A DNA stretch of 64,000 nt. It comes from Andreesenia sp964489735. GTDB taxonomy: Bacteria > Bacillota > Clostridia > Tissierellales > Gottschalkiaceae. Below, one piece after another: positions 51,987-59,699 of this stretch. Position 1 is the stretch's first letter; every line of letters begins with the position of its first letter. Position numbers and translations under genes: made by a program. The notes beneath the pieces were generated by a model. That model was not told the DNA's origin and did not search any database. It saw only the letters and a list, made by a program, of their open reading frames with translations. Location of the stretch: contig CAZBAL010000007.1 in the NCBI GenBank assembly GCA_964489735.1, positions 1-64,000 of the forward strand, given 5' to 3'.

Positions 51987-52796
51987 CTATATTTCAGATC
52001 TTCTATCAACAAAATGATAGAGTGTCATAATTACTGCAGCAATTCCAATAAGTACAATGGACAGTGCTATTGCTGTATTCAAATCTCCCGTAGACATATT
52101 TAAGAAGATTGCCGTTGGAATAATCTCTGTTTTCAGTCTAGTCGTTCCTACAAGCATCATAACCGCACCAAATTCCCCAAGGCCTCTATACCAAGTCATC
52201 AAGGTCGTAGAAAGCAGATCTCTTCTCATGAGTGGGAGAGTTATGTATTTAAATATTTGCCATTCACTGGCACCCAGGGAGCGAGCTACCATAAAATACT
52301 CATTATCGAGTTTATTTGAAAAGTCGACTAAATGCTTAATAGTATAAGGCAGATTTACAAACACCTGTGCCATTATTATACCCTGTACAGTAAAAATAAA
52401 CTTCATATTTAACGATTTAGATATAAATTTTCCGATAGGTGTCTGTCCAAAAAAATATAAAAGAGCAATACCAGCTACAAGATGAGGTAAAGACATCGGA
52501 ATATAGAGTATCAGCTCTATTATTCTTTTAAATTTGGAATGACCTGAACTGAGTATTAAACTTGTGGGAAAAGCCACTAACATAACTATCAACGTAGAGA
52601 TAATAGTAGTCCTCATGCTCAGTTTAATTGAAAACACAGCTTCTTCCGACACAATTGCTTCAGGAACATAGGCTGCACCTCTCACAACCAACATAAAAAG
52701 GGGCAGAGCTATCAGAACAGCACTTATAAAAGTCATCAAAACTAAAACCAGATTATAAGCATCTAATTTAAGTAATCTATTTTTTATGTTATTCAT
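51987..52796 (-). CDS. Molybdate/tungstate-type ABC transporter permease
   Basis: 269 residues with six hydrophobic segments. The coupling loop is YFMVARSLGASEWQIFKYITLPLMRRDLLSTTLMTWYRGLGEFGAVMMLVG; GLGEFGAVMM is shared by ModB, WtpB and TupB. Start ATG 52796, behind AAGGTGAT. It follows the binding-protein gene after a 208-base interval with a terminator-like hairpin, and precedes DUF364 by 11 bases. No ATPase gene accompanies it. Confidence 0.88.
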   Translation of the reverse strand: MNNIKNRLLKLDAYNLVLVLMTFISAVLIALPLFMLVVRGAAYVPEAIVSEEAVFSIKLSMRTTIISTLIVMLVAFPTSLILSSGHSKFKRIIELILYIPMSLPHLVAGIALLYFFGQTPIGKFISKSLNMKFIFTVQGIIMAQVFVNLPYTIKHLVDFSNKLDNEYFMVARSLGASEWQIFKYITLPLMRRDLLSTTLMTWYRGLGEFGAVMMLVGTTRLKTEIIPTAIFLNMSTGDLNTAIALSIVLIGIAAVIMTLYHFVDRRSEI

Positions 52797-52897
52797 AATA
52801 TCACCTTATATTCATTTTAACATAACGGTTAAACGTTTGTATAATAACTATAGCTATAGAAAACTGTGAAAGAGAATTTAACAGGCAATCTATACGG

Positions 52898-52927
52898 AAA
52901 AAAAGCTCATTCCAAATGAGAATGAGC
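52898..52927 (-). terminator. Intercistronic terminator (attenuator) between binding protein and permease
   Basis: On the minus strand GCTCATTC and GAATGAGC form an eight-pair stem, followed by seven T. It lies between two genes of one apparent operon, so it would allow more binding protein than permease to be made. Confidence 0.7.
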
Positions 52928-53004
52928 GATTTTCCATAAGCTATTAAATTAACACTTAATAAGAGGAATAAGTGGGTTATGCTATTAAAAAGTATATGTG
53001 TTTA

Positions 53005-53868
53005 CTATTTTTTTGCTGCATCAAAACCGTATTTTTCAAATGCTGCAACTCCATCTTTGGAAGCAACATAATCTACAAATTCTTCTGCAACATCTTTATG
53101 TTCCGAGTTTTTCATAACACAAACAGGTATCATTTGATCAATGTTTTGATCTTCTGGTATTTCAATGATTTCAAGGTTATCATTGTGGAATATAGAGTCT
53201 TTTGTTACTATTGCTGCATCAACTTCGTCTGATTCACCAAATTGAGCAACAATTTCATTTATAGTTGCAGCCTTTGCTACAACATTATCGTTTATTCCAG
53301 GTAGGTTATTTTTTTCTATAATTAGTTGAGTGGTCATTCCGATAGCATTAGCTTTTTCATCTCCGACCATAATTCTAAGTCCAGGTTGTGTTAAATCTTC
53401 TAGAGATTTAATGTTTTTAGGGTTGCCCTTAGCAACAGCTATCACAGGGGTATGATGAGCTATTTCTATTGCAGGTTCAACCAACCCTTTTTCATTTGCA
53501 GTGTTGTACGAATCCATTGATCCGGTAACAAAAACATCACCTTCGTTGCCTAGTTCCATTTGTGATAATAATTGTCCAGCACCTGCAAAAATATAATTGA
53601 TTTTTACATTAGGGTTTGCTTTTTCAAATTCACTCTTAATATCTTCCATAGGCTTTTTAAGCCCAGCACCAGAAAATACCGTAAGCTCTACAGCTTCTTT
53701 GTTGTCGTCATTAGAGTCTTCCGTTTTTGACTCTTTTTCACTCGAATCTTCTGTAGTCGTCTCTGTTTTAGTTGGTTCCGTTCCATCTTTATCATCAGAC
53801 GAACTACATCCTATTATAGGTAGTGAAACACAAAGCATCAGTGCTATAGCACCAATTAATCTTTTCAT
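53005..53868 (-). CDS. Molybdate/tungstate-type substrate-binding lipoprotein (ModA/WtpA class)
   Basis: 287 residues from ATG 53868, after GGAGGATG. Leader and lipobox: GAIALMLCVSLPIIGC. A Glu/Asp/Thr-rich linker follows. The domain starts VELTVFSGAGLKKPMEDIKSEFEKANPNVKINYIFAGAGQLLSQMELGNEGDVFV, the oxyanion-binding part of the family; PVIAVAKGNPKNIKSLEDL and DAAIVTKDS follow. Molybdate and tungstate binders cannot be told apart here. First gene of the three-gene operon. Confidence 0.87.
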   Translation of the reverse strand: MKRLIGAIALMLCVSLPIIGCSSSDDKDGTEPTKTETTTEDSSEKESKTEDSNDDNKEAVELTVFSGAGLKKPMEDIKSEFEKANPNVKINYIFAGAGQLLSQMELGNEGDVFVTGSMDSYNTANEKGLVEPAIEIAHHTPVIAVAKGNPKNIKSLEDLTQPGLRIMVGDEKANAIGMTTQLIIEKNNLPGINDNVVAKAATINEIVAQFGESDEVDAAIVTKDSIFHNDNLEIIEIPEDQNIDQMIPVCVMKNSEHKDVAEEFVDYVASKDGVAAFEKYGFDAAKK

Positions 53869-53893
53869 ACTAGCATCCTCCAATTATATAACA

Positions 53894-53925
53894 GTAACGG
53901 TATACCCATGTGAGTATAGCGTAAT
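53894..53925. promoter_or_regulatory. ModE-like inverted repeat upstream of the binding protein
   Basis: On the minus strand ACGCTATAC, eight bases, GTATACCGT: the two nine-base arms match as inverted complements in eight positions. This resembles the known E. coli ModE box (half sites CGCTATATA and TATAACG). It lies about 25 bases before the binding-protein ribosome site. The ModE-type regulator at 9598 is the obvious candidate. Confidence 0.55.
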
Positions 53926-54020
53926 AATATTATATTATGAGTTTAAAGAATTGTCAATATAATTTATCAAAATAAAGTGAAATATATTAGTATCATGAGG
54001 AAAAAGAAATATATGTAAAA

Positions 54021-54063
54021 AAAAGACACTTCATGACTCTATAGTCATAAAGCATCTTTTTTT
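54021..54063 (-). terminator. Terminator of the zinc peptidase gene
   Basis: ATGACT and AGTCAT inner arms with outer AAGA and TCTT pairs; T-runs on both sides. It is entered by the minus-strand peptidase gene. Confidence 0.75.
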
Positions 54064-54919
54064 ATAAATCATCTGTATTAAAAGTATCCCATTCACTTAA
54101 GTCTCCGGCTTCAAAGCCCTTCATAAACCACTTTACTCTCTGTTCACTTGTACCGTGAGTAAAGCTGTCTGGAACAACATATCCCCTAGCTTGCTTCTGA
54201 AGAGTATCGTCACCAATTGCATTTGCAGCAGTAATAGCTTCTTCAATATCACCTTTTTCCAAATAGCCTTTATTCTCGATATGTTTTGCGAAAACTCCAG
54301 CGAGGTAGTCAGCTTGAAGCTCAACTCTTACACTTAGTGCATTTGCCTGCTCATCACTCATATTTTGTTTAGCTCTATGAGTCTGATCGGAAATTCCCAT
54401 CTCATTCTGAACATGGTGTCCAACTTCGTGTGCTATTACATATGCCATTGCAAAATCTCCGGGAGCACTAAATTTTTCCCTTAGATCCCTAAAGAAGGAC
54501 AAATCGATGTAAATGGTACTATCAGCTGGACAATAAAAAGGTCCTACCTGGGAGTTTGCATATCCACAGCCAGAATTGACTGCTTCATTGAATAAAACCA
54601 TTGTAGGCTCATTGTATGTCCTATCATATTTGCTGAACAAGTCATGCCATACATCTTCTGTGTCTGCTAGTACTACTGAGGTGAACTCTGCAAGCTCTTT
54701 ATCTTCTTCTGTTTCAACGTATTGGTCTTGAACCGAAATATTCTGATTACCAAAGTTAATACCATTGTTCAATCCGTCATCAAGATTGCCACCGGTTAAA
54801 AGTGAAAAAACAAGAAATAGTATAACACCTAAAACTCCGACTCCTCCACCAACAGCTTTACCTGTACTCATACGTCTGTCATCTACATTAGAGCTAGTTC
54901 TTCTGCCTTTCCATCTCAT
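54062..54919 (-). CDS. Neutral zinc metallopeptidase, YpfJ family
   Basis: 285 residues. N-terminus RWKGRRTSSNVDDRR, then a Gly-rich membrane anchor (VGGGVGVLGVILFLVFSLLTGG). The outside domain has the zinc motif HEVGHHVQ and then ELQADYLAGVFA, with the third ligand, and FTHGTSEQRVKWFMKGFEAG near the end. FYCPADSTIYIDLSFF is also typical of the family. Start ATG 54919, after AAAGGAG. Function of the family is unknown. Confidence 0.9.
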   Translation of the reverse strand: MRWKGRRTSSNVDDRRMSTGKAVGGGVGVLGVILFLVFSLLTGGNLDDGLNNGINFGNQNISVQDQYVETEEDKELAEFTSVVLADTEDVWHDLFSKYDRTYNEPTMVLFNEAVNSGCGYANSQVGPFYCPADSTIYIDLSFFRDLREKFSAPGDFAMAYVIAHEVGHHVQNEMGISDQTHRAKQNMSDEQANALSVRVELQADYLAGVFAKHIENKGYLEKGDIEEAITAANAIGDDTLQKQARGYVVPDSFTHGTSEQRVKWFMKGFEAGDLSEWDTFNTDDL

Positions 54920-54985
54920 AGAAACCACTCCTTTCACATTAATGTACTATTCCATATTATACCCATAATATGGAACAGTAAGCCG

Positions 54986-57900
54986 TTAAAGAGCCTTTTG
55001 TTTAATATGATTAGGCATCATTCTTTTTATAAAATCTTCTGAAACATCTTTTCTTTTCGCATAGGCAGTAATCTGATCCTCGCAGATTCTGCTGACATCA
55101 AAATGCTTGGCTTCATCATTTATTATATAGATTCCGCATGTAGAAGCTGCAGGAATCATCATAAAGCTTTCAGTCAATTTAACTTCCGTATGCTTCTCAG
55201 CTTCAAGTATTTTAAAAAGCTTCTCTTTTTCAGAGTGATCAGGAATAGTTGGATAGCCATAAGCAGGTCTTATCCCTAATGTATTTCTAAAGCTCCAGTA
55301 TTCATCCGCCATGTCTTTATTCAGCTTATCTGAAATGGCTTCGGCAATTCTGTCACCTAAAATCTTAATCAATATTGCTGAGTATTCATCATTTTCTGCT
55401 TCATAGCTTTTATTCAGTTCGTCAATTCTCTTTCCGGCAGTGGTCATAAATCCACAAATGAAATCATTGCCGAGTTCTTTTGGCTTTATATAGTCAGCTA
55501 CAGATAGATAAACATTATCACTGTTCTTTTTCTGCTGTCTTAAGCAGCTGAACACTTCTACTATATTTCCGTTCCCATCATATAGTTCAATGTCTTCACC
55601 ATTAGAATTAGCTCTGTAAAGCCCTATTACAGCATGAGGCTTGAGCTGATCATCTTTTTCAAGCTGATCTAAAATACAGTTTGCATCATTCATCAGCTTT
55701 GTCGCTTCTTCTCCATATTCTTTATCCGTTAATATTTCAGGATAGGCTTTTTTGAATCCCCATTGTACGAAGAAGTAGGTCCAGTCAATATAGTCTCTTA
55801 TTGAAGTGACAGGGTATTCAATTCTTCTGCTTCCATAGAATGGCGGCTCTTCATCAGACATTTTTGAAAAATCATACTCAAATTTATTCGCTTTAGCTTC
55901 TTCGTATGATACAGTTTCAATCTCTTTTCCGAGATATACATCTGATAGTGTTTTATATTCATCATAGACAGACTTCACGAATTCATCTTTTCTGTCTTCA
56001 CTTAAAAGGTTCTTACATACTTCAACTGCATTCGATGCATCAGTTGAATATATTACAGGAGCGCTATAAGCTGGAGCAATTTTAACAGCGGTGTGAACTT
56101 TTGAAGTTGTAGCCCCACCTATCATTACAGGAATATCCATTCCTTCTTTTTCAAGCATAGAAGCAAGAGTAACCATTTCTTCAAGAGATGGAGTTATAAG
56201 ACCGCTCAGCCCTATAATATCTACGTTTTCTTTCTTTGCAGTTTCCACTATATCCTCTGGCGGAACCATTATTCCAAGATCTATTATTTCAAAGTTGTTA
56301 CAGGCAAGAACAACACCAACTATATTTTTACCTATATCATGGACATCTCCTTTAACAGTTGCAATAAGAATTTTGCCTGCACTGCTTGAAGCACTGTCTT
56401 TCTCTTCTTCAATAAATGGAAGCAGAGTAGCAACTGCTTTCTTCATAACTCTGGCTGATTTAACAACTTGAGGAAGGAACATCTTGCCTTCACCAAAAAG
56501 CTCACCGACCATGTTCATTCCATCCATAAGAGGACCTTCTATAACATCTAGAGCCTTAGGAAAGTCTTGTCTAGCTTCCAGAACGTCTTCTTCTATATAA
56601 TTAGATATTCCTTTTACCATAGAGTGTCTAAGCCTGTCATTTACAGGTTCCTCTCTCCATTTTAGAGCAGTAGATTCATCTTTTTTCGATTCAGCCTGAT
56701 AAGATTCAGCGAATTCGATAAGTTCTTCAGCAGCTCCTTTGTGAGTGTTCATTACAACAGCTTCAACTCTTTTTAGAAGTTCAGGATCTATATCGTCGTA
56801 TATCTGAACCATTCCAGGATTGAGTATGGCCATATCCATTCCAGCTTCAATTGCATGGTATAGGAAGACCGAGTGCATAGCTTCTCTTATCACATTATTT
56901 CCTCTGAATGAGAATGAAAGGTTAGAAAGTCCACCTGATACTTTGGCACCTGGAAGATTTTCTTTTATCCATCTAGTCGCATTTATAAAATCAACACCAT
57001 AGTTATCGTGTTCTTCCATACCTGTTGCTATTGCAAGTATATTAGGATCAAAGACAATATTCTCCTTAGGGAAGTTCACTTTATTCACTAAGATATCATA
57101 AGCTCTTTTGCAGATTTCAATTCTTCTTTCAAAACTGTCTGCCTGTCCCTTTTCATCAAAGGCCATGACAACTGTAGCAGCATTGAATCTGTTTATTATT
57201 GTCGCCTGCTCAATGAATTCCTCCTCTCCATTTTTAAGGGAGATAGAGTTTACAAGCGGCTTTCCCTGTATTGCCTTAAGACCAGACTCTATTACTGAGA
57301 ATTTAGAAGAGTCTATTACGATAGGAACTTTTGAGATTTCGGGCTCAGATGCAATCAGTTTTAAGAAAACATCCATTTCATGCTCTGAATCCAGCATTCC
57401 ATCATCGAAGTTTATATCTATGGCCTGTCCACCATTATCGACCTGTTCTCTAGCAATTGAAAGAGCCTCTTCATAGTTTTTCTCTGCGATAAGTCTTGCA
57501 AACTTCCTAGATCCGGCAACATTAGTTCTTTCACCTATGCTCAGAAAATTATATTCTTTGGAAACTGTTACAACTTCAAGTCCTGCAAACTTTGTCTGTT
57601 CTTCAAAGTCAGGAATTACTCTAGGTTTTTTTCCGCTGCAAAGCTGTGCTATAGCCTTTATATGAGCAGCAGTAGTACCACAGCATCCACCCACAATATT
57701 AACGTAGCCGCTATCTACTAATTCTATTAAATTTTCAGCTGTAGTTTCAGGAAGTTCATCATATTCACCTAGACTGTTCGGAAGACCTGCGTTTGGATAT
57801 ACAGAGACATAATATTTAGTTTTCTCTGACATGTTTTTAATAAACGGTATCAATTCCTTAGCTCCAAATGCACAGTTAAGACCAACCGAAATAACATACT

Positions 57901-58597
57901 GATTCTTTGTTGATTCCAGGAATGCATCAAGTGTCTGTCCTGAAAGAGTACGTCCACTCTTATCTGTTATAGTTCCAGATATCATTATTGGAATAGAAAG
58001 ATTCTTCTCAGTGTTAACTAAGTCAGCAGCATAGATTGCAGCTCTGGCATTAAGAGTGTCAAAAATAGTCTCTATAAGAAAGAAATCAACACCACCATCA
58101 ACTAGTCCTTCAATCTGCTCCTTATATGAGAGCATAAGATCATCAAATGATATAGCTCTATAACCAGGATTTTCAACATCCGGTGATAGAGAAAGAGTTT
58201 TATTTGTAGGTCCTATTGAACCTGCGACAAATCTGGGTTTATCAGGATTGTTTTCAGTGTATTTATCAGCCACTTTTCTTGCAATTTCTGCACCTGATTT
58301 GTTCAGATCATAAATATAATCCTGAAGTCCATAGTCTTCTTGAGAAACAGAAGTACTATTGAAAGTGTTTGTTTCTAATATATCGGCTCCAGCTTCAAGA
58401 AAGTTTTCATGAATCTGTTCAATTATTTCTGGATTAGTTAGGTTCAGTATGTCATTGTTTCCTTTCTGATTTAAACTTATATCCTTAAAATTTTCTCCTC
58501 TGTAGTCATTTTCATCTAATTTAAATTCCTGGATTGATGTCCCCATTGCACCATCTAGGATTAGTATTCTTTCATCTAATAATTTTCTAATATTCAA
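54986..58597 (-). CDS. metH: Cobalamin-dependent methionine synthase MetH
   Basis: Transfers the methyl group of methyltetrahydrofolate to homocysteine through cobalamin. 1203 residues in four modules: homocysteine domain (1 to about 320; LDGAMGTSIQ; zinc cysteines in NCAFGAKE and GGCCGTT), folate domain (about 350-630; IGERTNVAGSRKF), cobalamin cap and binding domain (about 650-880; DVHDIGKNIVG, with the cobalt-binding His), and the C-terminal reactivation domain with RPAYGYPTIPDHSEK. Start TTG 58597 follows AGAGGTGAT; GTG 58606 overlaps that site. No cobalamin riboswitch precedes it. It is a consumer of the cobalamin made by this region. Confidence 0.96.
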   Translation of the reverse strand: MNIRKLLDERILILDGAMGTSIQEFKLDENDYRGENFKDISLNQKGNNDILNLTNPEIIEQIHENFLEAGADILETNTFNSTSVSQEDYGLQDYIYDLNKSGAEIARKVADKYTENNPDKPRFVAGSIGPTNKTLSLSPDVENPGYRAISFDDLMLSYKEQIEGLVDGGVDFFLIETIFDTLNARAAIYAADLVNTEKNLSIPIMISGTITDKSGRTLSGQTLDAFLESTKNQYVISVGLNCAFGAKELIPFIKNMSEKTKYYVSVYPNAGLPNSLGEYDELPETTAENLIELVDSGYVNIVGGCCGTTAAHIKAIAQLCSGKKPRVIPDFEEQTKFAGLEVVTVSKEYNFLSIGERTNVAGSRKFARLIAEKNYEEALSIAREQVDNGGQAIDINFDDGMLDSEHEMDVFLKLIASEPEISKVPIVIDSSKFSVIESGLKAIQGKPLVNSISLKNGEEEFIEQATIINRFNAATVVMAFDEKGQADSFERRIEICKRAYDILVNKVNFPKENIVFDPNILAIATGMEEHDNYGVDFINATRWIKENLPGAKVSGGLSNLSFSFRGNNVIREAMHSVFLYHAIEAGMDMAILNPGMVQIYDDIDPELLKRVEAVVMNTHKGAAEELIEFAESYQAESKKDESTALKWREEPVNDRLRHSMVKGISNYIEEDVLEARQDFPKALDVIEGPLMDGMNMVGELFGEGKMFLPQVVKSARVMKKAVATLLPFIEEEKDSASSSAGKILIATVKGDVHDIGKNIVGVVLACNNFEIIDLGIMVPPEDIVETAKKENVDIIGLSGLITPSLEEMVTLASMLEKEGMDIPVMIGGATTSKVHTAVKIAPAYSAPVIYSTDASNAVEVCKNLLSEDRKDEFVKSVYDEYKTLSDVYLGKEIETVSYEEAKANKFEYDFSKMSDEEPPFYGSRRIEYPVTSIRDYIDWTYFFVQWGFKKAYPEILTDKEYGEEATKLMNDANCILDQLEKDDQLKPHAVIGLYRANSNGEDIELYDGNGNIVEVFSCLRQQKKNSDNVYLSVADYIKPKELGNDFICGFMTTAGKRIDELNKSYEAENDEYSAILIKILGDRIAEAISDKLNKDMADEYWSFRNTLGIRPAYGYPTIPDHSEKEKLFKILEAEKHTEVKLTESFMMIPAASTCGIYIINDEAKHFDVSRICEDQITAYAKRKDVSEDFIKRMMPNHIKQKAL

Positions 58598-58639
58598 AAA
58601 AATCACCTCTCAACCCTAAATGCAAGAATAAGTATTCGC

Positions 58640-58725
58640 ATTCACAGTATATATAATCATCTTATCTAATAAATTTTCTATGCCCATATAATCAGATTTT
58701 TGTGAATAAATTCACAGTATATATA
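58640..58725. promoter_or_regulatory. Repeated and palindromic operator candidate upstream of metH
   Basis: ATTCACAGTATATATA occurs at 58640 and again at 58710. The second copy is part of a perfect palindrome with a two-base centre, TGTGAATAAATTCACA (58701-58716). The first copy has only a decayed partner (AGTATTCGCATTCACA). On the minus strand each copy carries TATACT, a possible -10 for metH. Confidence 0.45.
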
Positions 58726-58878
58726 GGGCAGAATATAGAGTGTTCAGTTAAAAAACACTTCTATAGATAGTATAAATATATGATAACTTGTATAAAGTTT
58801 TAATTCAATCTATAAGGAGAATATTCAGGCTTTATGGGCACAAAAAAATAGTTTTTTATAAAAATATATCAAATATCA
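58726..58878. other. Intergenic part between metH and feo promoters
   Basis: The 470-base divergent interval from metH to feoA holds the metH operator candidates, this stretch without features I can support, and the Fur-type promoter that follows. Confidence 0.5.
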
Positions 58879-58908
58879 TTGACAATCGATAATAATTATT
58901 ATTATAAT
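58879..58908 (+). promoter_or_regulatory. feo promoter with Fur box
   Basis: TTGACA (58879-58884), 18 bases, TATAAT (58903-58908). GATAATAATTATTATTATA (58888-58906) matches 16 of 19 positions of the Fur consensus. Iron-replete repression of the feo operon is expected. It has the same design as the two small-RNA promoters. Confidence 0.75.
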
Positions 58909-59067
58909 GGAATTACAAATGATAAATATAATCATAATTAATTTCAATGTTATGATACATAGACTGCTTGAAAAAGACAGTCATGAATTTAAGCTATATT
59001 AAGTAAGATGAGTGCAGTTGGAGTTCTCAGATATCATTACAACTGTACAAATATAGGGGGGATAGTT

Positions 59068-59280
59068 ATGCCTTTAACAATGGCTCAGCCAGGAGTTGAA
59101 GTTACGATTGTGAGAATAAAAGGAAAAGATGAACAGAAAAAGTTTTTAGAAAATCTTGGATTTGTTATTGGAGCTAAAGTTACTGTTATATCAGATTCCC
59201 TTGGTAATCTTATTGTTTCTGTAAAGGATTCAAGGATAGCTTTAAGTAAATCTATGGCTAACAGGATTTTTGTAGCTTAA
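59068..59280 (+). CDS. feoA: Ferrous iron transport protein A (first copy)
   Basis: Small SH3-like cytoplasmic partner of FeoB, 70 residues. MPLTMAQPGVEVTIVRIKGKDEQKKFLENLGFVIGAKVTVISDSLGNLIVSVKDSRIAL has the usual pattern with LxxLGF and a final basic-hydrophobic strand. ATG 59068 follows GGGGGGAT; the upstream extension to 59008 is unlikely. It lies 155 bases before the second feoA. Confidence 0.9.
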   Translation: MPLTMAQPGVEVTIVRIKGKDEQKKFLENLGFVIGAKVTVISDSLGNLIVSVKDSRIALSKSMANRIFVA

Positions 59281-59435
59281 ATCGTGTTTGCAGTATAAAT
59301 ATCGAGCAGGGTGTCAGTGTGTCCAAAATCAGAATATATCACGACTCTCACAATATCTAATTGAGAATGAGAATGGATACTAAAACATAAGAAGCATACT
59401 AGCTTTTATTTTTAGAATATCAGGAGGTGGAAAGA

Positions 59436-59660
59436 ATGGAAAAGTCGTTGAAAGATGCAAAAGTTGGTGAGACAGTTATAATCAAAAAAATAACAGGGAC
59501 AGGTCCGGTAAAGAGAAGAATAATGGATATGGGGATAACAAAGGGGACACCTATATATATAAGAAAAGTTGCACCTCTTGGTGATCCTATGGAAGTTACA
59601 GTTAGAAACTATGAATTGACTATTAGAAAGTTTGATGCAGAAATAATTGAACTGGAATAG
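59436..59660 (+). CDS. feoA: Ferrous iron transport protein A (second copy)
   Basis: 74 residues, another FeoA-type domain: LKDAKVGETVIIKKITGTGPVKRRIMDMGITKGTPIYIRKVAPLGDPMEVTVRNYELTIRKFDAEIIEL. The RRIMDMGI motif and APLGDPMEV are closest to the FeoA type that precedes FeoB. ATG 59436 follows AGGAGG. 39 bases before feoB. Confidence 0.93.
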   Translation: MEKSLKDAKVGETVIIKKITGTGPVKRRIMDMGITKGTPIYIRKVAPLGDPMEVTVRNYELTIRKFDAEIIELE

Positions 59661-59699
59661 TTTGGACTGAGGTATAAATAATAATTAGGAGGAATTAAG

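Noticed and set aside
52972..53232. Plus-strand Phe/Cys/Tyr-rich ORF of 86 codons
   Set aside because: Antisense shadow of the molybdate/tungstate-type binding protein; composition is unlike a real protein.
58598..58878. Cobalamin or SAM riboswitch upstream of metH
   Set aside because: No B12 box and no SAM core motifs; only short repeats and a palindrome.
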